From: Mycobacteroides sp. LB1
GTDB taxonomy: Bacteria; Actinomycetota; Actinomycetes; Mycobacteriales; Mycobacteriaceae
Reading direction: 5' to 3'
Length of the DNA stretch: 64,000 nucleotides
NCBI RefSeq assembly: GCF_013449725.1
Contig: NZ_JACCFF010000001.1
Span: 1,116,001-1,180,000, forward strand
A program made the position numbers and the translations under genes. The notes beneath the pieces are model-generated. The model saw only the letters and a program-made list of their open reading frames with translations. It ran no database searches and had not been told where the DNA came from. Of the stretch, positions 36,272 through 49,525 are shown one piece after another (the stretch's first letter is position 1; every line of letters begins with the position of its first letter).

Positions 36272-37515
36272 CCGTCACGGAACAGGCTCCCAGCATGTCA
36301 TCTGATTCGTACAGAAGCTCCGAACTCATCGGACTGACCGACCAGTACGGCGCCCACAACTATGCGCCGCTACCGGTCGTCGCCGAACGTGCCGCGGGCG
36401 CATGGATCGAAGACGTGGAAGGCAAGCGGTACCTGGATTGTCTGGCCGCCTATTCGGCGGTGAACTTCGGACACGGGAACCCCGAGATCCTCGCGACCGC
36501 GCACGCACAGCTCGACAGAGTCACCCTGGTGAGCCGGGCATTCCATTCGGATCGTCTCGGCACGTTCTGCCGCGACCTCGCCCGGCTCTGCGGCAAGGGC
36601 ATGGTGCTGCCGATGAACACCGGCGCCGAGGCCGTCGAGAGCGGGATCAAGGTCGCCCGCAAATGGGGCACCGACGTCAAGGGAGTGCCCGCGGGCCAGG
36701 CCAACATCGTGGTGGCACACAACAACTTCCATGGCCGCACCATCAGCATTGTGAGCTTCTCCTCGGACGAGACGGCACGTGGCGGGTTCGGTCCGTTCAC
36801 GCCCGGGTTCCGCGGCGTCCCGTTTGGAGACATCGATGCGCTGGCCCGGGCTATCGACGACGACACCGTCGCCGTGCTCCTGGAGCCCATACAAGGCGAG
36901 GCCGGCATCGTCATTCCACCCCGCGATTACCTGCCGGCCGTCCGCGCACTGTGCACCGAGAGCAATGTTCTGTTCATCGCCGACGAGATCCAGTCCGGGC
37001 TCGCCCGCACCGGCCGGACATTTGCCTGCGACCACTGGAACGTGGTCCCGGACGTGTACCTGCTAGGCAAGGCGCTCGGCGGCGGTGTGGTACCCGTCTC
37101 GGCCGTGGTGGCCGATACCGACGTGCTCGGGGTGTTGCACCCCGGTGAACACGGCTCCACCTTTGGCGGAAATCCGTTGGCAGCGGCCATCGGTTCGACC
37201 GTCGTGGCAATCGTCGAGCGCGGTGAATTCCAGCGGCGATCGGCCGCGCTGGGAAGGCACCTACGTGCCCGTCTCGATGCCCTGATCGGGCACGGTGTCA
37301 CCGAGGTGCGTTCGCTGGGATTGTGGGCCGGGGTAGACATCGATCCGAATCTGGCAACCGGAAGACAAATCAGTCTGCGCATGGCAGAGTGTGGCGTCTT
37401 AGTGAAGGACACGCATGGCGCGACTCTCCGGTTTGCACCACCCCTCGTCATCACCGAGGACGAAATCGATTGGGCGATAGACCAGTTCGCTGAAGCGCTG
37501 GCCAACGCCCGGTAG
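36268..37515 (+). CDS. rocD: ornithine--oxo-acid transaminase
   Basis: A class-III PLP aminotransferase of 415 residues that converts ornithine and 2-oxoglutarate to glutamate-5-semialdehyde and glutamate. Signatures: NTGAEAVESGIKVARKWG, HNNFHGRTISIVSFSSD, LEPIQGEAGI, LFIADEIQSGLARTGR and the PLP lysine in YLLGKALGGGVVPVSA. GTG at 36268 overlaps the preceding stop (GTGA); the open frame extends to an ATG at 36244. It is the core of the arginine/ornithine cassette. Confidence 0.95.
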   Translation: MTVTEQAPSMSSDSYRSSELIGLTDQYGAHNYAPLPVVAERAAGAWIEDVEGKRYLDCLAAYSAVNFGHGNPEILATAHAQLDRVTLVSRAFHSDRLGTFCRDLARLCGKGMVLPMNTGAEAVESGIKVARKWGTDVKGVPAGQANIVVAHNNFHGRTISIVSFSSDETARGGFGPFTPGFRGVPFGDIDALARAIDDDTVAVLLEPIQGEAGIVIPPRDYLPAVRALCTESNVLFIADEIQSGLARTGRTFACDHWNVVPDVYLLGKALGGGVVPVSAVVADTDVLGVLHPGEHGSTFGGNPLAAAIGSTVVAIVERGEFQRRSAALGRHLRARLDALIGHGVTEVRSLGLWAGVDIDPNLATGRQISLRMAECGVLVKDTHGATLRFAPPLVITEDEIDWAIDQFAEALANAR

Positions 37516-37540
37516 GTTTCGCCCGGCCCCAGGAGGCACT

Positions 37541-39016
37541 ATGGCACCCTCGTCACCCAGCCTTGCCCAGCAGCTGCTGCGCCGCCGTCCTACGTCGGGG
37601 GCGCCCACTGCCCACGGCGCCGGCGGGCATCTGAGGCAGTCGATGGGAACTTTCCAGCTCACCATGATCGGCGTCGGCGCCACGGTGGGCACCGGCATCT
37701 TCTTCATCTTGGCCGAATCCGTGCCCAAGGCGGGCCCCGGGGTGATGGTCTCGTTCATGGTCGCGGGTCTCGCCGCGGGACTGGCCGCGCTCTGTTATGC
37801 CGAATTGGCCTCCGCGGTACCGGTATCGGGCTCCTCGTTCTCCTACGCGTACACCACCTTGGGCGAACTGGCGGCGATGGTCGTGGCCGCCTGCCTGCTG
37901 CTGGAGTACGGCGTGTCAGCGGCCGCGGTGGCGGTGGGCTGGAGCCAGTATCTCGACAAGCTTCTGGTCAACGTCTTCGGATCGCATCTGCCGCACGCGA
38001 TCAGCGCCGCACCATGGGACAACGTGGACCCCGCGCTACCGCATGCCTGGCTCAACCTGCCTGCGGTGGTCCTGATCGTCATGTGCGCAATCCTGCTCAT
38101 CCGCGGGACAAGTGAGTCCGCACTGGTGAACACCGTCATGGTGCTACTCAAACTCGCCGTCCTGACGGTGTTCGCGATCATCGCGTTCACCGCCTTTCAA
38201 GCGGGCAACTTCACCGACTTCGCACCGTTCGGCGTCAGCGGTATCGGCGCTGCGGCCGGCACGATCTTCTTCACCTATGTCGGGTTGGACACCGTGTCCA
38301 CCGCGGGCGAGGAAGTGAAGGACCCGCAACGGACCATGCCGCGTGCGCTCATCGCCGCGCTCCTTATTGTCACCGTTTTCTATCTGGTGGTTGCCCTTGC
38401 GGCATTGGGCGCGCAGCCGTGGAGAGAGTTCGAAGGGCAGTCCGCCGGCCTGGCCCTGATTCTGGATAAAGTCACCGGAAGTACTTCTGCCAGTACATTC
38501 CTCGCGGCGGGCGCGGTCATTTCGATCTTCTCGATCACTCTGGTCTCGATGTACGGACAGACCCGCATTCTGTTCGCCATCGGCCGCGACGGCCTGCTGC
38601 CCTCGGTCTTCGCACAGGTCAACCCCCGCACGCTGACGCCGGTGAACAACACGATCATCGTCGCCGTCGTCGTGGGCCTGATGGCCGCCTTCGTACCGCT
38701 GAACAGCCTCGCAAACATGGTGTCGATCGGTACACTCACCGCGTTCATCGTCGTATCGATCGGCGTCATCATTCTGCGGGTCCGAGAACCCGAGCTACCG
38801 CGCGCCTTTCGGGTTCCCGGCTACCCGGTCACACCGGTCCTCTCTGTCATTGCCTGCGGTTACATTCTGTTCAGCCTGCCCTGGGTAACCTGGATTGCCT
38901 TCGGATCCTGGGTCACTGTGGTGCTGGCGTTCTATCTACTGTGGGGCCGTCACCACAGCGCGCTCAACGAACCACCCTCAGTGCCAAGCGTTTCTGCCGA
39001 GAAGGAACCGGTATGA
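37541..39016 (+). CDS. APC-family cationic amino acid permease
   Basis: A 491-residue permease with about 12 hydrophobic segments of the CAT/YfnA type. Family features: MIGVGATVGTGIFFILAES in segment 1, LCYAELASAVPVSGSSFSYAYTTLGE in segment 3, and FFTYVGLDTVSTAGEEVKDPQRTMPRA in segment 6-7. With rocD and ddaH on both sides, arginine or ornithine is the likely substrate (rocE in M. tuberculosis annotation). Its stop overlaps the universal stress protein start by 4 bases. Confidence 0.9.
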   Translation: MAPSSPSLAQQLLRRRPTSGAPTAHGAGGHLRQSMGTFQLTMIGVGATVGTGIFFILAESVPKAGPGVMVSFMVAGLAAGLAALCYAELASAVPVSGSSFSYAYTTLGELAAMVVAACLLLEYGVSAAAVAVGWSQYLDKLLVNVFGSHLPHAISAAPWDNVDPALPHAWLNLPAVVLIVMCAILLIRGTSESALVNTVMVLLKLAVLTVFAIIAFTAFQAGNFTDFAPFGVSGIGAAAGTIFFTYVGLDTVSTAGEEVKDPQRTMPRALIAALLIVTVFYLVVALAALGAQPWREFEGQSAGLALILDKVTGSTSASTFLAAGAVISIFSITLVSMYGQTRILFAIGRDGLLPSVFAQVNPRTLTPVNNTIIVAVVVGLMAAFVPLNSLANMVSIGTLTAFIVVSIGVIILRVREPELPRAFRVPGYPVTPVLSVIACGYILFSLPWVTWIAFGSWVTVVLAFYLLWGRHHSALNEPPSVPSVSAEKEPV

Positions 39017-39894
39017 CCGTCGTCGTCGGATACCTCTCCGGCAAGGGCGGCAAGGGTGCGCTACACCTGGCCGTCGAATCCGCCCGTGTCCTGGAGACCT
39101 CGCTCACCGTCACCACCGTCGTGCCAAAGCCATGGTCCACATTGTCGAAAGCTAAAATCGACGCCGAGTACGCCCAATGGGCACAGAAGCTGTCGGACGA
39201 CTCAAAGTCCGAAGCCGCCGCATATCTTGAAAAGATCAACGCCGGAATCGATGTCACGTTCCACAACGTGGCACACCGCTCGGTGTCGGGCGGGCTCCTC
39301 GAGGCCGTGGAGGCGTCCGACGCCGAGGTGCTCGTCGTCGGGTCCGCCTCAGAGGGGAGCCTCGGGCAGGTGGTCCTGGGCTCCACCGGTGACCGGCTGT
39401 TGCACTCCTCCCCCATCCCGCTAGCCATCAGTCCACGCGGCTACCGGGGCTCGAAGGAGGGCACCGTCAGCCGGGTGACCTGCGGGTACCCCGGCACGGC
39501 GGAGGCGGTTGACGTTGTGCACCAGGCTGTTCGGCTGACACAGCGTCTGCATGCACCGCTACGGGTCGCCACCTTCGCGGTGCGCGGCCGCACCATGCTG
39601 ACCGCCGGGGTCGGCCCCGAGGCCGAGGATGCCGTCCTCGCAAGCTGGGTCACCCAGTCCGAGGAAGCGTTGGCGGAGCTGCGTCGCAAGGACATCGTGG
39701 GACCCGATGTCGAGTTGCGGGTGGTCACGGGCGACAGCTGGGATGACGCATTGGACAGTGCCGACTGGCTAGACGGCGAGTTGCTGGTCCTCGGCAGCCG
39801 GCCACACAGCACCGTCGCCCGCGTCTTCCTGGGTTCTCGCGCAACCAAAATCGTCAGGCACAGCCCGGTCCCCGTCGTGGTGATGCCGGGCTAG
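39013..39894 (+). CDS. universal stress protein, tandem UspA domains
   Basis: A 293-residue protein with two USP domains. The first (about 1-140) ends with EVLVVGSASEGSLGQVVLGSTGDRLLHSSPIPLAISP and the second (about 150-293) with ELLVLGSRPHSTVARVFLGSRATKIVRHSPVPVVVMPG; both have the G-2x-G-9x-G-S/T-like ATP-binding pattern at the end. The ATG at 39013 overlaps the permease stop. As the last gene of the amino acid cassette it may sense energy state, but its role is not known. Confidence 0.9.
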   Translation: MTVVVGYLSGKGGKGALHLAVESARVLETSLTVTTVVPKPWSTLSKAKIDAEYAQWAQKLSDDSKSEAAAYLEKINAGIDVTFHNVAHRSVSGGLLEAVEASDAEVLVVGSASEGSLGQVVLGSTGDRLLHSSPIPLAISPRGYRGSKEGTVSRVTCGYPGTAEAVDVVHQAVRLTQRLHAPLRVATFAVRGRTMLTAGVGPEAEDAVLASWVTQSEEALAELRRKDIVGPDVELRVVTGDSWDDALDSADWLDGELLVLGSRPHSTVARVFLGSRATKIVRHSPVPVVVMPG

Positions 39895-39902
39895 CCCTCG
39901 CG

Positions 39903-40784
<882 letters not shown>

Positions 40785-40811
40785 TCAATGACCGTTCAGC
40801 GGGTAATCAAC

Positions 40812-41600
40812 CTAAAGGTCACCGAGAATCTCCGCACGTTTGGCGTTGTACTCGGGTTCGGACACCAGCGATGTCGCCTTCAACCGGTCCAGCTCGGCGA
40901 GCCGATCCGCGACAGAACTCTTGGCTTCTGCCGCCTGCCCGGCCCCCTCGGTCTTGCGCAGAATCGCGTCGATCTGTTGACGGACAACTGGATTCGACCG
41001 AACATCCACGACGCCGCCGACACCGATACCATTGGCCTTGAGGATCTTCATGATCTCGAACAACGGGCCGGCCTGGCCGGTGAGGTCATACTCACGGCCA
41101 TATGCCGAACTGGTGAACTTGGCCGGCATCAGGCCGCTGAGCAAAGCGCTGCGCTGCCAATCGATCTGGAAGTTCTCGGTACCCGGCTCAACCAACACGA
41201 CGAGCTTCCCCCGGGCGAGCGCGGGACCCTGCAGTACCGACACCCTGGTCCGCGTCTCGGCTCGGAACGGGCTGATCCCGTCACCGTGCACCTGCAACGT
41301 GAGCTTGATGACCGGTTGATCATTGACCCTCATCCCGGTCTCATTGGCCGCCACCACATCGGCCAGCGCAAGAATGCCGTTGGCCTCCAACAGCTTGCGG
41401 GTCTCCTCGGTTCTGGTGAATATCACCGTCAAAACGAACGCGATGACCACGATCGCGATGGTGATACCGACACCGCTATAAAGCATCCAGCTCACCATGG
41501 GGTCGTCGATGACGTAGTACATCACCCAGAAGATCGGCCCCACGATCCCACATAGCAACGAGAAGGCAAGGATCTTCAGGAACCGTGTGACCACGTTCAT
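40812..41600 (-). CDS. membrane protein with C-terminal SHOCT domain
   Basis: A protein of about 262 residues with two N-terminal hydrophobic segments (about 8-28 and 40-62), a cytoplasmic region rich in beta strands (VIKLTLQVHGDGISPFRAET) and a C-terminal SHOCT helix pair (ADRLAELDRLKATSLVSEPE with YNAKRAEIL). SHOCT domains are short oligomerisation modules of unknown function. ATG at 41600 was used; ATG at 41612 is possible. Divergent from the oxygenase-like gene. Role unknown. Confidence 0.75.
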   Translation of the reverse strand: MNVVTRFLKILAFSLLCGIVGPIFWVMYYVIDDPMVSWMLYSGVGITIAIVVIAFVLTVIFTRTEETRKLLEANGILALADVVAANETGMRVNDQPVIKLTLQVHGDGISPFRAETRTRVSVLQGPALARGKLVVLVEPGTENFQIDWQRSALLSGLMPAKFTSSAYGREYDLTGQAGPLFEIMKILKANGIGVGGVVDVRSNPVVRQQIDAILRKTEGAGQAAEAKSSVADRLAELDRLKATSLVSEPEYNAKRAEILGDL

Positions 41601-41713
41601 GGCGTACATCATCCATGACCATCAGGGTGTCTTGTGCGGGATCCGCCCGACCCCTAATATTGACAATGCATGTTGCCAAAGATGTCGACATCATCGCACG
41701 AGGAGGCCTTCCG

Positions 41714-43063
41714 ATGCCCAAGCTCACCGTGGTCGACAAGCCACCGACAGGCGACCCGCACCCCTTCGACCACTACTTCCGGCCTGGAATGGAGCTGCGC
41801 CCAATTCCCGAGGGCAAGAACGAATTCGGATGGATCTGGCGCCACTGTCGACACTATTTGTTCGATCCATGGTTCGACGTGGAAGACGAGGTGACCCCGA
41901 CACCGGCGACCCGCCTCTTCGACGATCACATGTGGCAGGGCGACGAACCAATGGACGCCGTCGTGGATCTGTTTCACGAGCTCGGACCGGGCGAAGCACG
42001 GGCACTGTTCGAACAGGCCGTCGAGCATGGCATTGACAGTCTGGACAACCCGCCCGATGCGCTGCGCGCGCTCTTCGCGGAGGCCTACCGCGTTCCGGAA
42101 TGGTGGAATCCCGCCAAGGCGGAACGGGGCCGGCTACGGGCACGGCAGGTGACGACGGCGACCACCGCCGTCATGGCAACCTTCGCGGTCTTCGACACCG
42201 TCATGAACTCGGATGTCTCGGCGGCCACCGGAGCCACCGGCCGGTTCCGCTATCAGAGTGCACAACGCCTGGCCGAAACGAATCGGTTCTTCTCGATGAT
42301 CTTCGATCGTGACGGATTGGTTCCCGGTTCCGAACAGATCAAGCTGACCATGCGGGTTCGGCTGGTGCACTCACTGGCTCGCCGCGGATTGCGCAGCGCC
42401 TGGGGCGAGGACAACTTCGCTCAGTACGGTGCCCCCATTTCGAACGCGTCTATGTGCGGATTCATCGAGGCGATGCTCGGCGCTCTGCTGGTCGACTACC
42501 GACTCGGAAGGCCTTGCACCCTCAGGGAAATCGATGACGTATGGCACTACCTGCTGCGGTGGGCGTTGATGTTCGGCGTCACCGAAGACCTGCTGCCGCG
42601 CACCGGTATCGACGCGATGCGCAATCTCGACTATCTCCTCGCACGCTCCGGCGACGCATCACGTTGGCGCGTCGAGCTGATCGAGGCGCTCGCCACGGGA
42701 ATGACGGGTGCACACACGGGTCCGATCCGACGTGTCTTCGCGGAGGTTCTCGCAGGCCCGGGTTCGATGCTCATGGGACCGGAGGCGATGGATGAGTTCT
42801 TCCAGGGCACAACCTTCGAAGGGGTAAACCACCGCATGTCGGGTCGGCTGTTCAGCGTGGCGGCGACGGCCAATGCCAACGCATCCGCGGTCCTGGATCG
42901 ACTACCCGGCATCGGCCTGGTGCGCCGACAGCTGGTTGCCCTCAACCCCAATCCCAGTGCGGTGAACAATCTTTTGTCCGAGTTGATCGAGAAACGCGCC
43001 AAGGTGGCCTCGACCTACACGATGCACGACAACAACACCTCCGGGCACTCGTTCACTCGTTAG
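41714..43063 (+). CDS. MpaB/DUF2236-family oxygenase-like protein
   Basis: A 449-residue protein of the DUF2236 family (ER-bound oxygenase MpaB / latex-clearing protein-like). Family features are the helical core with RFRYQSAQRLAETNRFFSMI, the VRLVHSLARRGL helix with candidate haem-ligand His/Arg and the downstream WHYLLRWALMFGV segment. The ATG at 41714 is set by AGGAGG seven bases upstream; a longer frame from 41615 lacks such a site. No signal peptide is visible. The substrate is unknown; oxidative C-C cleavage is the known chemistry of the better studied relatives. Confidence 0.82.
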   Translation: MPKLTVVDKPPTGDPHPFDHYFRPGMELRPIPEGKNEFGWIWRHCRHYLFDPWFDVEDEVTPTPATRLFDDHMWQGDEPMDAVVDLFHELGPGEARALFEQAVEHGIDSLDNPPDALRALFAEAYRVPEWWNPAKAERGRLRARQVTTATTAVMATFAVFDTVMNSDVSAATGATGRFRYQSAQRLAETNRFFSMIFDRDGLVPGSEQIKLTMRVRLVHSLARRGLRSAWGEDNFAQYGAPISNASMCGFIEAMLGALLVDYRLGRPCTLREIDDVWHYLLRWALMFGVTEDLLPRTGIDAMRNLDYLLARSGDASRWRVELIEALATGMTGAHTGPIRRVFAEVLAGPGSMLMGPEAMDEFFQGTTFEGVNHRMSGRLFSVAATANANASAVLDRLPGIGLVRRQLVALNPNPSAVNNLLSELIEKRAKVASTYTMHDNNTSGHSFTR

Positions 43064-43100
43064 CGCCAACGCGCGGTCAACAGCCACTGCCCCACAACGA

Positions 43101-43133
43101 AAACGGCGCCCACCCCGAAGGGTGAGCGCCGTT
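43101..43133. terminator. terminator between tuf and the MpaB-like gene (bidirectional)
   Basis: AAACGGCGC and GCGCCGTTT arms with an inner CACC/GGTG stem form a strong hairpin with T-rich ends on both strands, between two convergent genes. It starts 18 bases after the tuf stop and likely ends both transcripts. Confidence 0.75.
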
Positions 43134-43151
43134 TCCTTGGCGTCCTTTAGA

Positions 43152-44345
<1,194 letters not shown>

Positions 44346-44456
44346 TGTTGTGTCCTCCTGGACTTTCTGTTGTCTCTGAGACTTTCTCAGAGGCAAGGGG
44401 TTTTCATTTGCCTAGCGGACTCACTCGCGCAAGCCCGAATGGGTCGATAGCTTTCG

Positions 44457-46562
<2,106 letters not shown>

Positions 46563-46636
46563 AGAAGTTTCCGCTCTTTCGCTTCGAATGGGATGGACGA
46601 ACTGGGCGGGCCTCGTGTTGGGTGAGGCCCGTCAGA

Positions 46637-47107
46637 TCACCAGCGGTAGTGCGCGAACGCCCGGTTGGCCTCGGCCATCTTGTGGACATCCTCGCGGCGC
46701 TTCACCGCAGCGCCCAGACCATTGCTGGCGTCCAGGATCTCGTTGGCCAGCCGCTCGATCATGGTCTTTTCGCGACGCGCCCGCGAGAAGCTCACCAGCC
46801 AGCGCAACGCCAGCGTGGTGGAGCGATCGGGGCGGACCTCGACCGGCACCTGGTAGGTGGCGCCACCGACGCGGCGGCTACGCACCTCGAGGGCGGGCTT
46901 GACGTTGTCCATGGCGCGCTTCAGGGTGACAACCGGATCGGTGCCGGTCTTGTCACGGGCCTGCTCCAGAGCGCCGTACACGATGCGCTCGGCGATGGAC
47001 TTCTTGCCATCGAGCAGCACCTTGTTGACCAGCTGGGTCACCAGCTGAGAACTGTAGACCGGGTCGTTGACCAGAGGGCGCGCCGGCGCGGGTCCCTTAC
47101 GTGGCAT
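46637..47107 (-). CDS. rpsG: 30S ribosomal protein S7
   Basis: S7, 156 residues, primary 16S 3'-domain assembly protein. Motifs: [40 protein letters not shown] and [25 protein letters not shown]. The start overlaps the last base of rpsL at 47107. Confidence 0.98.
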   Translation of the reverse strand: MPRKGPAPARPLVNDPVYSSQLVTQLVNKVLLDGKKSIAERIVYGALEQARDKTGTDPVVTLKRAMDNVKPALEVRSRRVGGATYQVPVEVRPDRSTTLALRWLVSFSRARREKTMIERLANEILDASNGLGAAVKRREDVHKMAEANRAFAHYRW

Positions 47108-47481
47108 TAGCTCTTCTCCTTCTTGGCGCCGTACTTGCTCCGGGCCTGCTTGCGACTCTTGACGCCCTGGGTGTCCAGGGACCCGCGGATGATCTTGTAG
47201 CGCACACCGGGGAGGTCCTTCACACGACCGCCACGCACCAGCACCATCGAGTGCTCCTGCAGGTTGTGACCCTCACCCGGGATGTAGGCGGTGACCTCGA
47301 CCGCGCTGGTCAGCCGCACACGAGCCACCTTCCGCAGCGCCGAGTTCGGCTTCTTCGGGGTGGTGGTGTACACGCGGGTGCAGACACCACGGCGCTGCGG
47401 GCTGCCCTTCAGGGCCGCAGTCTTCACCTTGGCGACCTTGTCGCGGCGACCCTTGCGGACCAGCTGGTTGATGGTTGGCAT
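47107..47481 (-). CDS. rpsL: 30S ribosomal protein S12
   Basis: S12, 124 residues, decoding-centre protein. It begins [19 protein letters not shown]. Lys43 (in TTTPKKPNS) and Lys88 (GGRVKDLPG) are both the wild-type residues, so the common S12 streptomycin-resistance changes are absent. It is the first gene of the str operon, behind a leader of about 240 bases. Confidence 0.98.
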   Translation of the reverse strand: MPTINQLVRKGRRDKVAKVKTAALKGSPQRRGVCTRVYTTTPKKPNSALRKVARVRLTSAVEVTAYIPGEGHNLQEHSMVLVRGGRVKDLPGVRYKIIRGSLDTQGVKSRKQARSKYGAKKEKS

Positions 47482-47817
47482 GTACCGGCTTTCTCTTCCT
47501 TCGAGTTACTTCTAACTACCGTGTGGGGCTCTAGCGTCGCGAGCCCTCAAAAGGCCCTGTTGTCCTGCAGTTTCCGCCCGTATCGGTATCCCGAGGCCGG
47601 GCGTGTCGCACGCACCGCGGCCGCGAAGAAAAACTCCTTCACCCTCTGGGCATGCGAATTGACCTGGCGCCCTATCGACCCTCACCGAGTAACCCAGTGG
47701 TGGCCATTGGCCAGGCACAGCGCCCTACCATACCAGGGCTGATCACAGTGAGACAAACTCGCCTACCAGCGACAAAGCGCAGGTCATCGGCGACTCACTC
47801 AGGATCGAGCAACTTGC
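47482..47817 (-). promoter_or_regulatory. str operon promoter and leader
   Basis: A 336-base gap between rpsL and the TetR gene with no open frame that looks coding. On the minus strand TTGTCT (47751-47756) and TATGGT (47727-47732) with an 18-base spacer make a good sigma-A-type promoter. Transcription from it would give a leader of about 240 nt before rpsL. Confidence 0.5.
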
Positions 47818-48426
47818 CTACTTACGCTCGGCGAGACCCGACGCAAAGCGGTGCACCATCTCCGTAAACGCCATATCAGGGTCCATCTCGAGACCCGCCA
47901 TGAATCCGGTCATCTCCAGCATGACAAAGCCGTGCATCGCGGCCCACAGCTCGACTCCGGCATGGAAGGCGGTGTCTCCATTGAGCCCATAAATACCGAT
48001 GACATCGATCGCGGGCTTGGCCAGCTCGCGTACGTCGATCACCGAGCGGTTCACATCGTTCAGGAACGGCATCCGGGTAAGCGCGGCATACCGGCCGGGG
48101 TGGTGGTGTGCATAACTGCGGTAGGCGCCGGCCATGGCCAGGATCGCGTCCTCGCCGGTGCGGCCGGAGCTCACGGTATGCAACATGCCGACAATCTCGG
48201 CCAGCACCCGGTCTCGCACCTCTTGGCGCAGGTCATCGAGGCTGTCCACGTGGTTGTAGAGCGAGGGCCCCTTGGTGCCGAGCTCGACGGCCAGCGCGTT
48301 GATCGTCAGCGCGTCCCAACCGGCCCGATCCAAGAAGGAAAGTGCGGCGTTAACGACGGTCTCACGGTTGAGCCGAGCTGCCCGCGCAGGGTTTCTGCGG
48401 TGCGCGGCTGCGGGCTCGGTCGTCAC
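47818..48426 (-). CDS. TetR/AcrR-family transcriptional regulator
   Basis: A 202-residue TetR regulator: helix-turn-helix at about residues 20-65 (AALSFLDRAGWDALTINALA, VELGTKGPSLYNHVDS) and a C-terminal WHG-type ligand domain (HHHPGRYAALTRMPFLNDVN and GVELWAAMHGFVMLEMTGFM). The start is GTG at 48426. It lies directly upstream of the str operon, as in M. tuberculosis (Rv0681 by recall). Its target is unknown; the divergent DUF3060 gene is a candidate. Confidence 0.88.
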   Translation of the reverse strand: MTTEPAAAHRRNPARAARLNRETVVNAALSFLDRAGWDALTINALAVELGTKGPSLYNHVDSLDDLRQEVRDRVLAEIVGMLHTVSSGRTGEDAILAMAGAYRSYAHHHPGRYAALTRMPFLNDVNRSVIDVRELAKPAIDVIGIYGLNGDTAFHAGVELWAAMHGFVMLEMTGFMAGLEMDPDMAFTEMVHRFASGLAERK

Positions 48427-48599
48427 GTGTTGCCGCCTTCTGGAGTGAGTCGTTCTAGTTCGGTACTACCTGGTCCGGCCTCCGTGCACATGGCCTGCCA
48501 TGACCCTATCGCTCCCACCGCCACCTTCGCGTTTGTCTGCCTATCGTGCTCGTCGTGGCGAGCCGTGGCTTATTCTCAACGGGTGACCGGGACGCTGAA

Positions 48600-49013
48600 A
48601 TGACACACGTTCTAGTTTCCGTTGCGCAGCGACTGCTGATCGCGGTCCTTGTGACCGCGGGCATCGCCACATTGACGACCTCGTACACCGGTCATTCGGA
48701 CCTGGCCGACAACATCCGGCTGGCCAAGAACGGTGACACCCACATCACTCAGTACGGGCTAGTCACCACCGTCGATTGCAGCGACTCGACGATTTTCGTG
48801 AACGGATCGCAGAACGTCATCACCGCCCTCGGCAGCTGCTACGCGATCTCGGTACAAGGATCGTCGAACACGATCATCGCCGACAACGTGGTCAACGACA
48901 TCACCGTGTACGGCGTCAACCAGAAGGTGCTCTACAAGTCGGGCGATCCGGCCATCATCGACCGCGGGCGCGAGCTGGGCATGATGAATTTCATCGACCG
49001 CGTTCCTGGTTGA
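48600..49013 (+). CDS. DUF3060 envelope protein
   Basis: A 137-residue protein with one N-terminal hydrophobic segment (about residues 8-25, signal or anchor) and a DUF3060 beta-helix-like domain rich in short repeats, for example DSTIFVNGSQNVITALGSCY, then SSNTIIADNVVNDITVYGVN. ATG at 48600 was chosen so that the hydrophobic segment is N-terminal. It is paired with a second DUF3060 gene 51 bases downstream; the orthologous pair in M. tuberculosis is Rv0680c/Rv0679c by recall. Function unknown, exported. Confidence 0.82.
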   Translation: MTHVLVSVAQRLLIAVLVTAGIATLTTSYTGHSDLADNIRLAKNGDTHITQYGLVTTVDCSDSTIFVNGSQNVITALGSCYAISVQGSSNTIIADNVVNDITVYGVNQKVLYKSGDPAIIDRGRELGMMNFIDRVPG

Positions 49014-49063
49014 CCCCATCCGGACACCCAAATCCCGGGAACAACTCCGGGATAATGAGCTCT

Positions 49064-49507
49064 ATGTCCCGCAAACACATGGCCCTCGCCGTCGCCGCCC
49101 TCGCCGCCCTCGGACTGGCAGGCTGCGGCGTCATCAAACCGGGTTCAAGTAATCCGACACCCGGCACCTGGACTCCCCCGTCCAGCTCGACCTCGTCCAG
49201 CGCGAGCCCTCCCACGTCCGCCAAGGTCGACGTCGGAGACGAAACCGTCATCGGATACTTCGGCCAGACCACGACCGCCGCCTGCGAGGAGGGCAAGCGC
49301 CTGAACATCACCGGTGCCAACAACACGCTGACCATCACCGGCCCATGCGACAAGGTCACCGTCTCCGGCTTCTCGAACACTGTCACGTTCGACGAGCTCA
49401 AGACCGAAGTGACGGTCACCGGTTACGCGAACAAGCTCACCTACAAGACCGGCGAGCCGAAGGTCAACAACAACGGATCCAACAACACCGTCGAGAAGGT
49501 TTCCTAG
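49064..49507 (+). CDS. DUF3060 lipoprotein
   Basis: A 147-residue lipoprotein: signal sequence with lipobox LAGC at about residues 19-22, a Ser/Thr/Pro-rich linker (about 30-55), then a DUF3060 domain with GANNTLTITGPCDKVTVSGF and SNTVTFDELKTEVTVTGYAN. The ATG at 49064 fits the upstream CCGGGA site better than ATG 49055. A tandem paralogue of the preceding gene, but with a lipid anchor rather than a transmembrane segment. Function unknown. Confidence 0.85.
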   Translation: MSRKHMALAVAALAALGLAGCGVIKPGSSNPTPGTWTPPSSSTSSSASPPTSAKVDVGDETVIGYFGQTTTAACEEGKRLNITGANNTLTITGPCDKVTVSGFSNTVTFDELKTEVTVTGYANKLTYKTGEPKVNNNGSNNTVEKVS

Positions 49508-49525
49508 AACCTTCCGCAGAGCGAA

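Noticed and set aside
48598..48614. KstR-like sequence at the DUF3060 start
   Set aside because: One of the fixed positions (AAC reads CAC) is wrong and it overlaps the start codon; not counted as a site.
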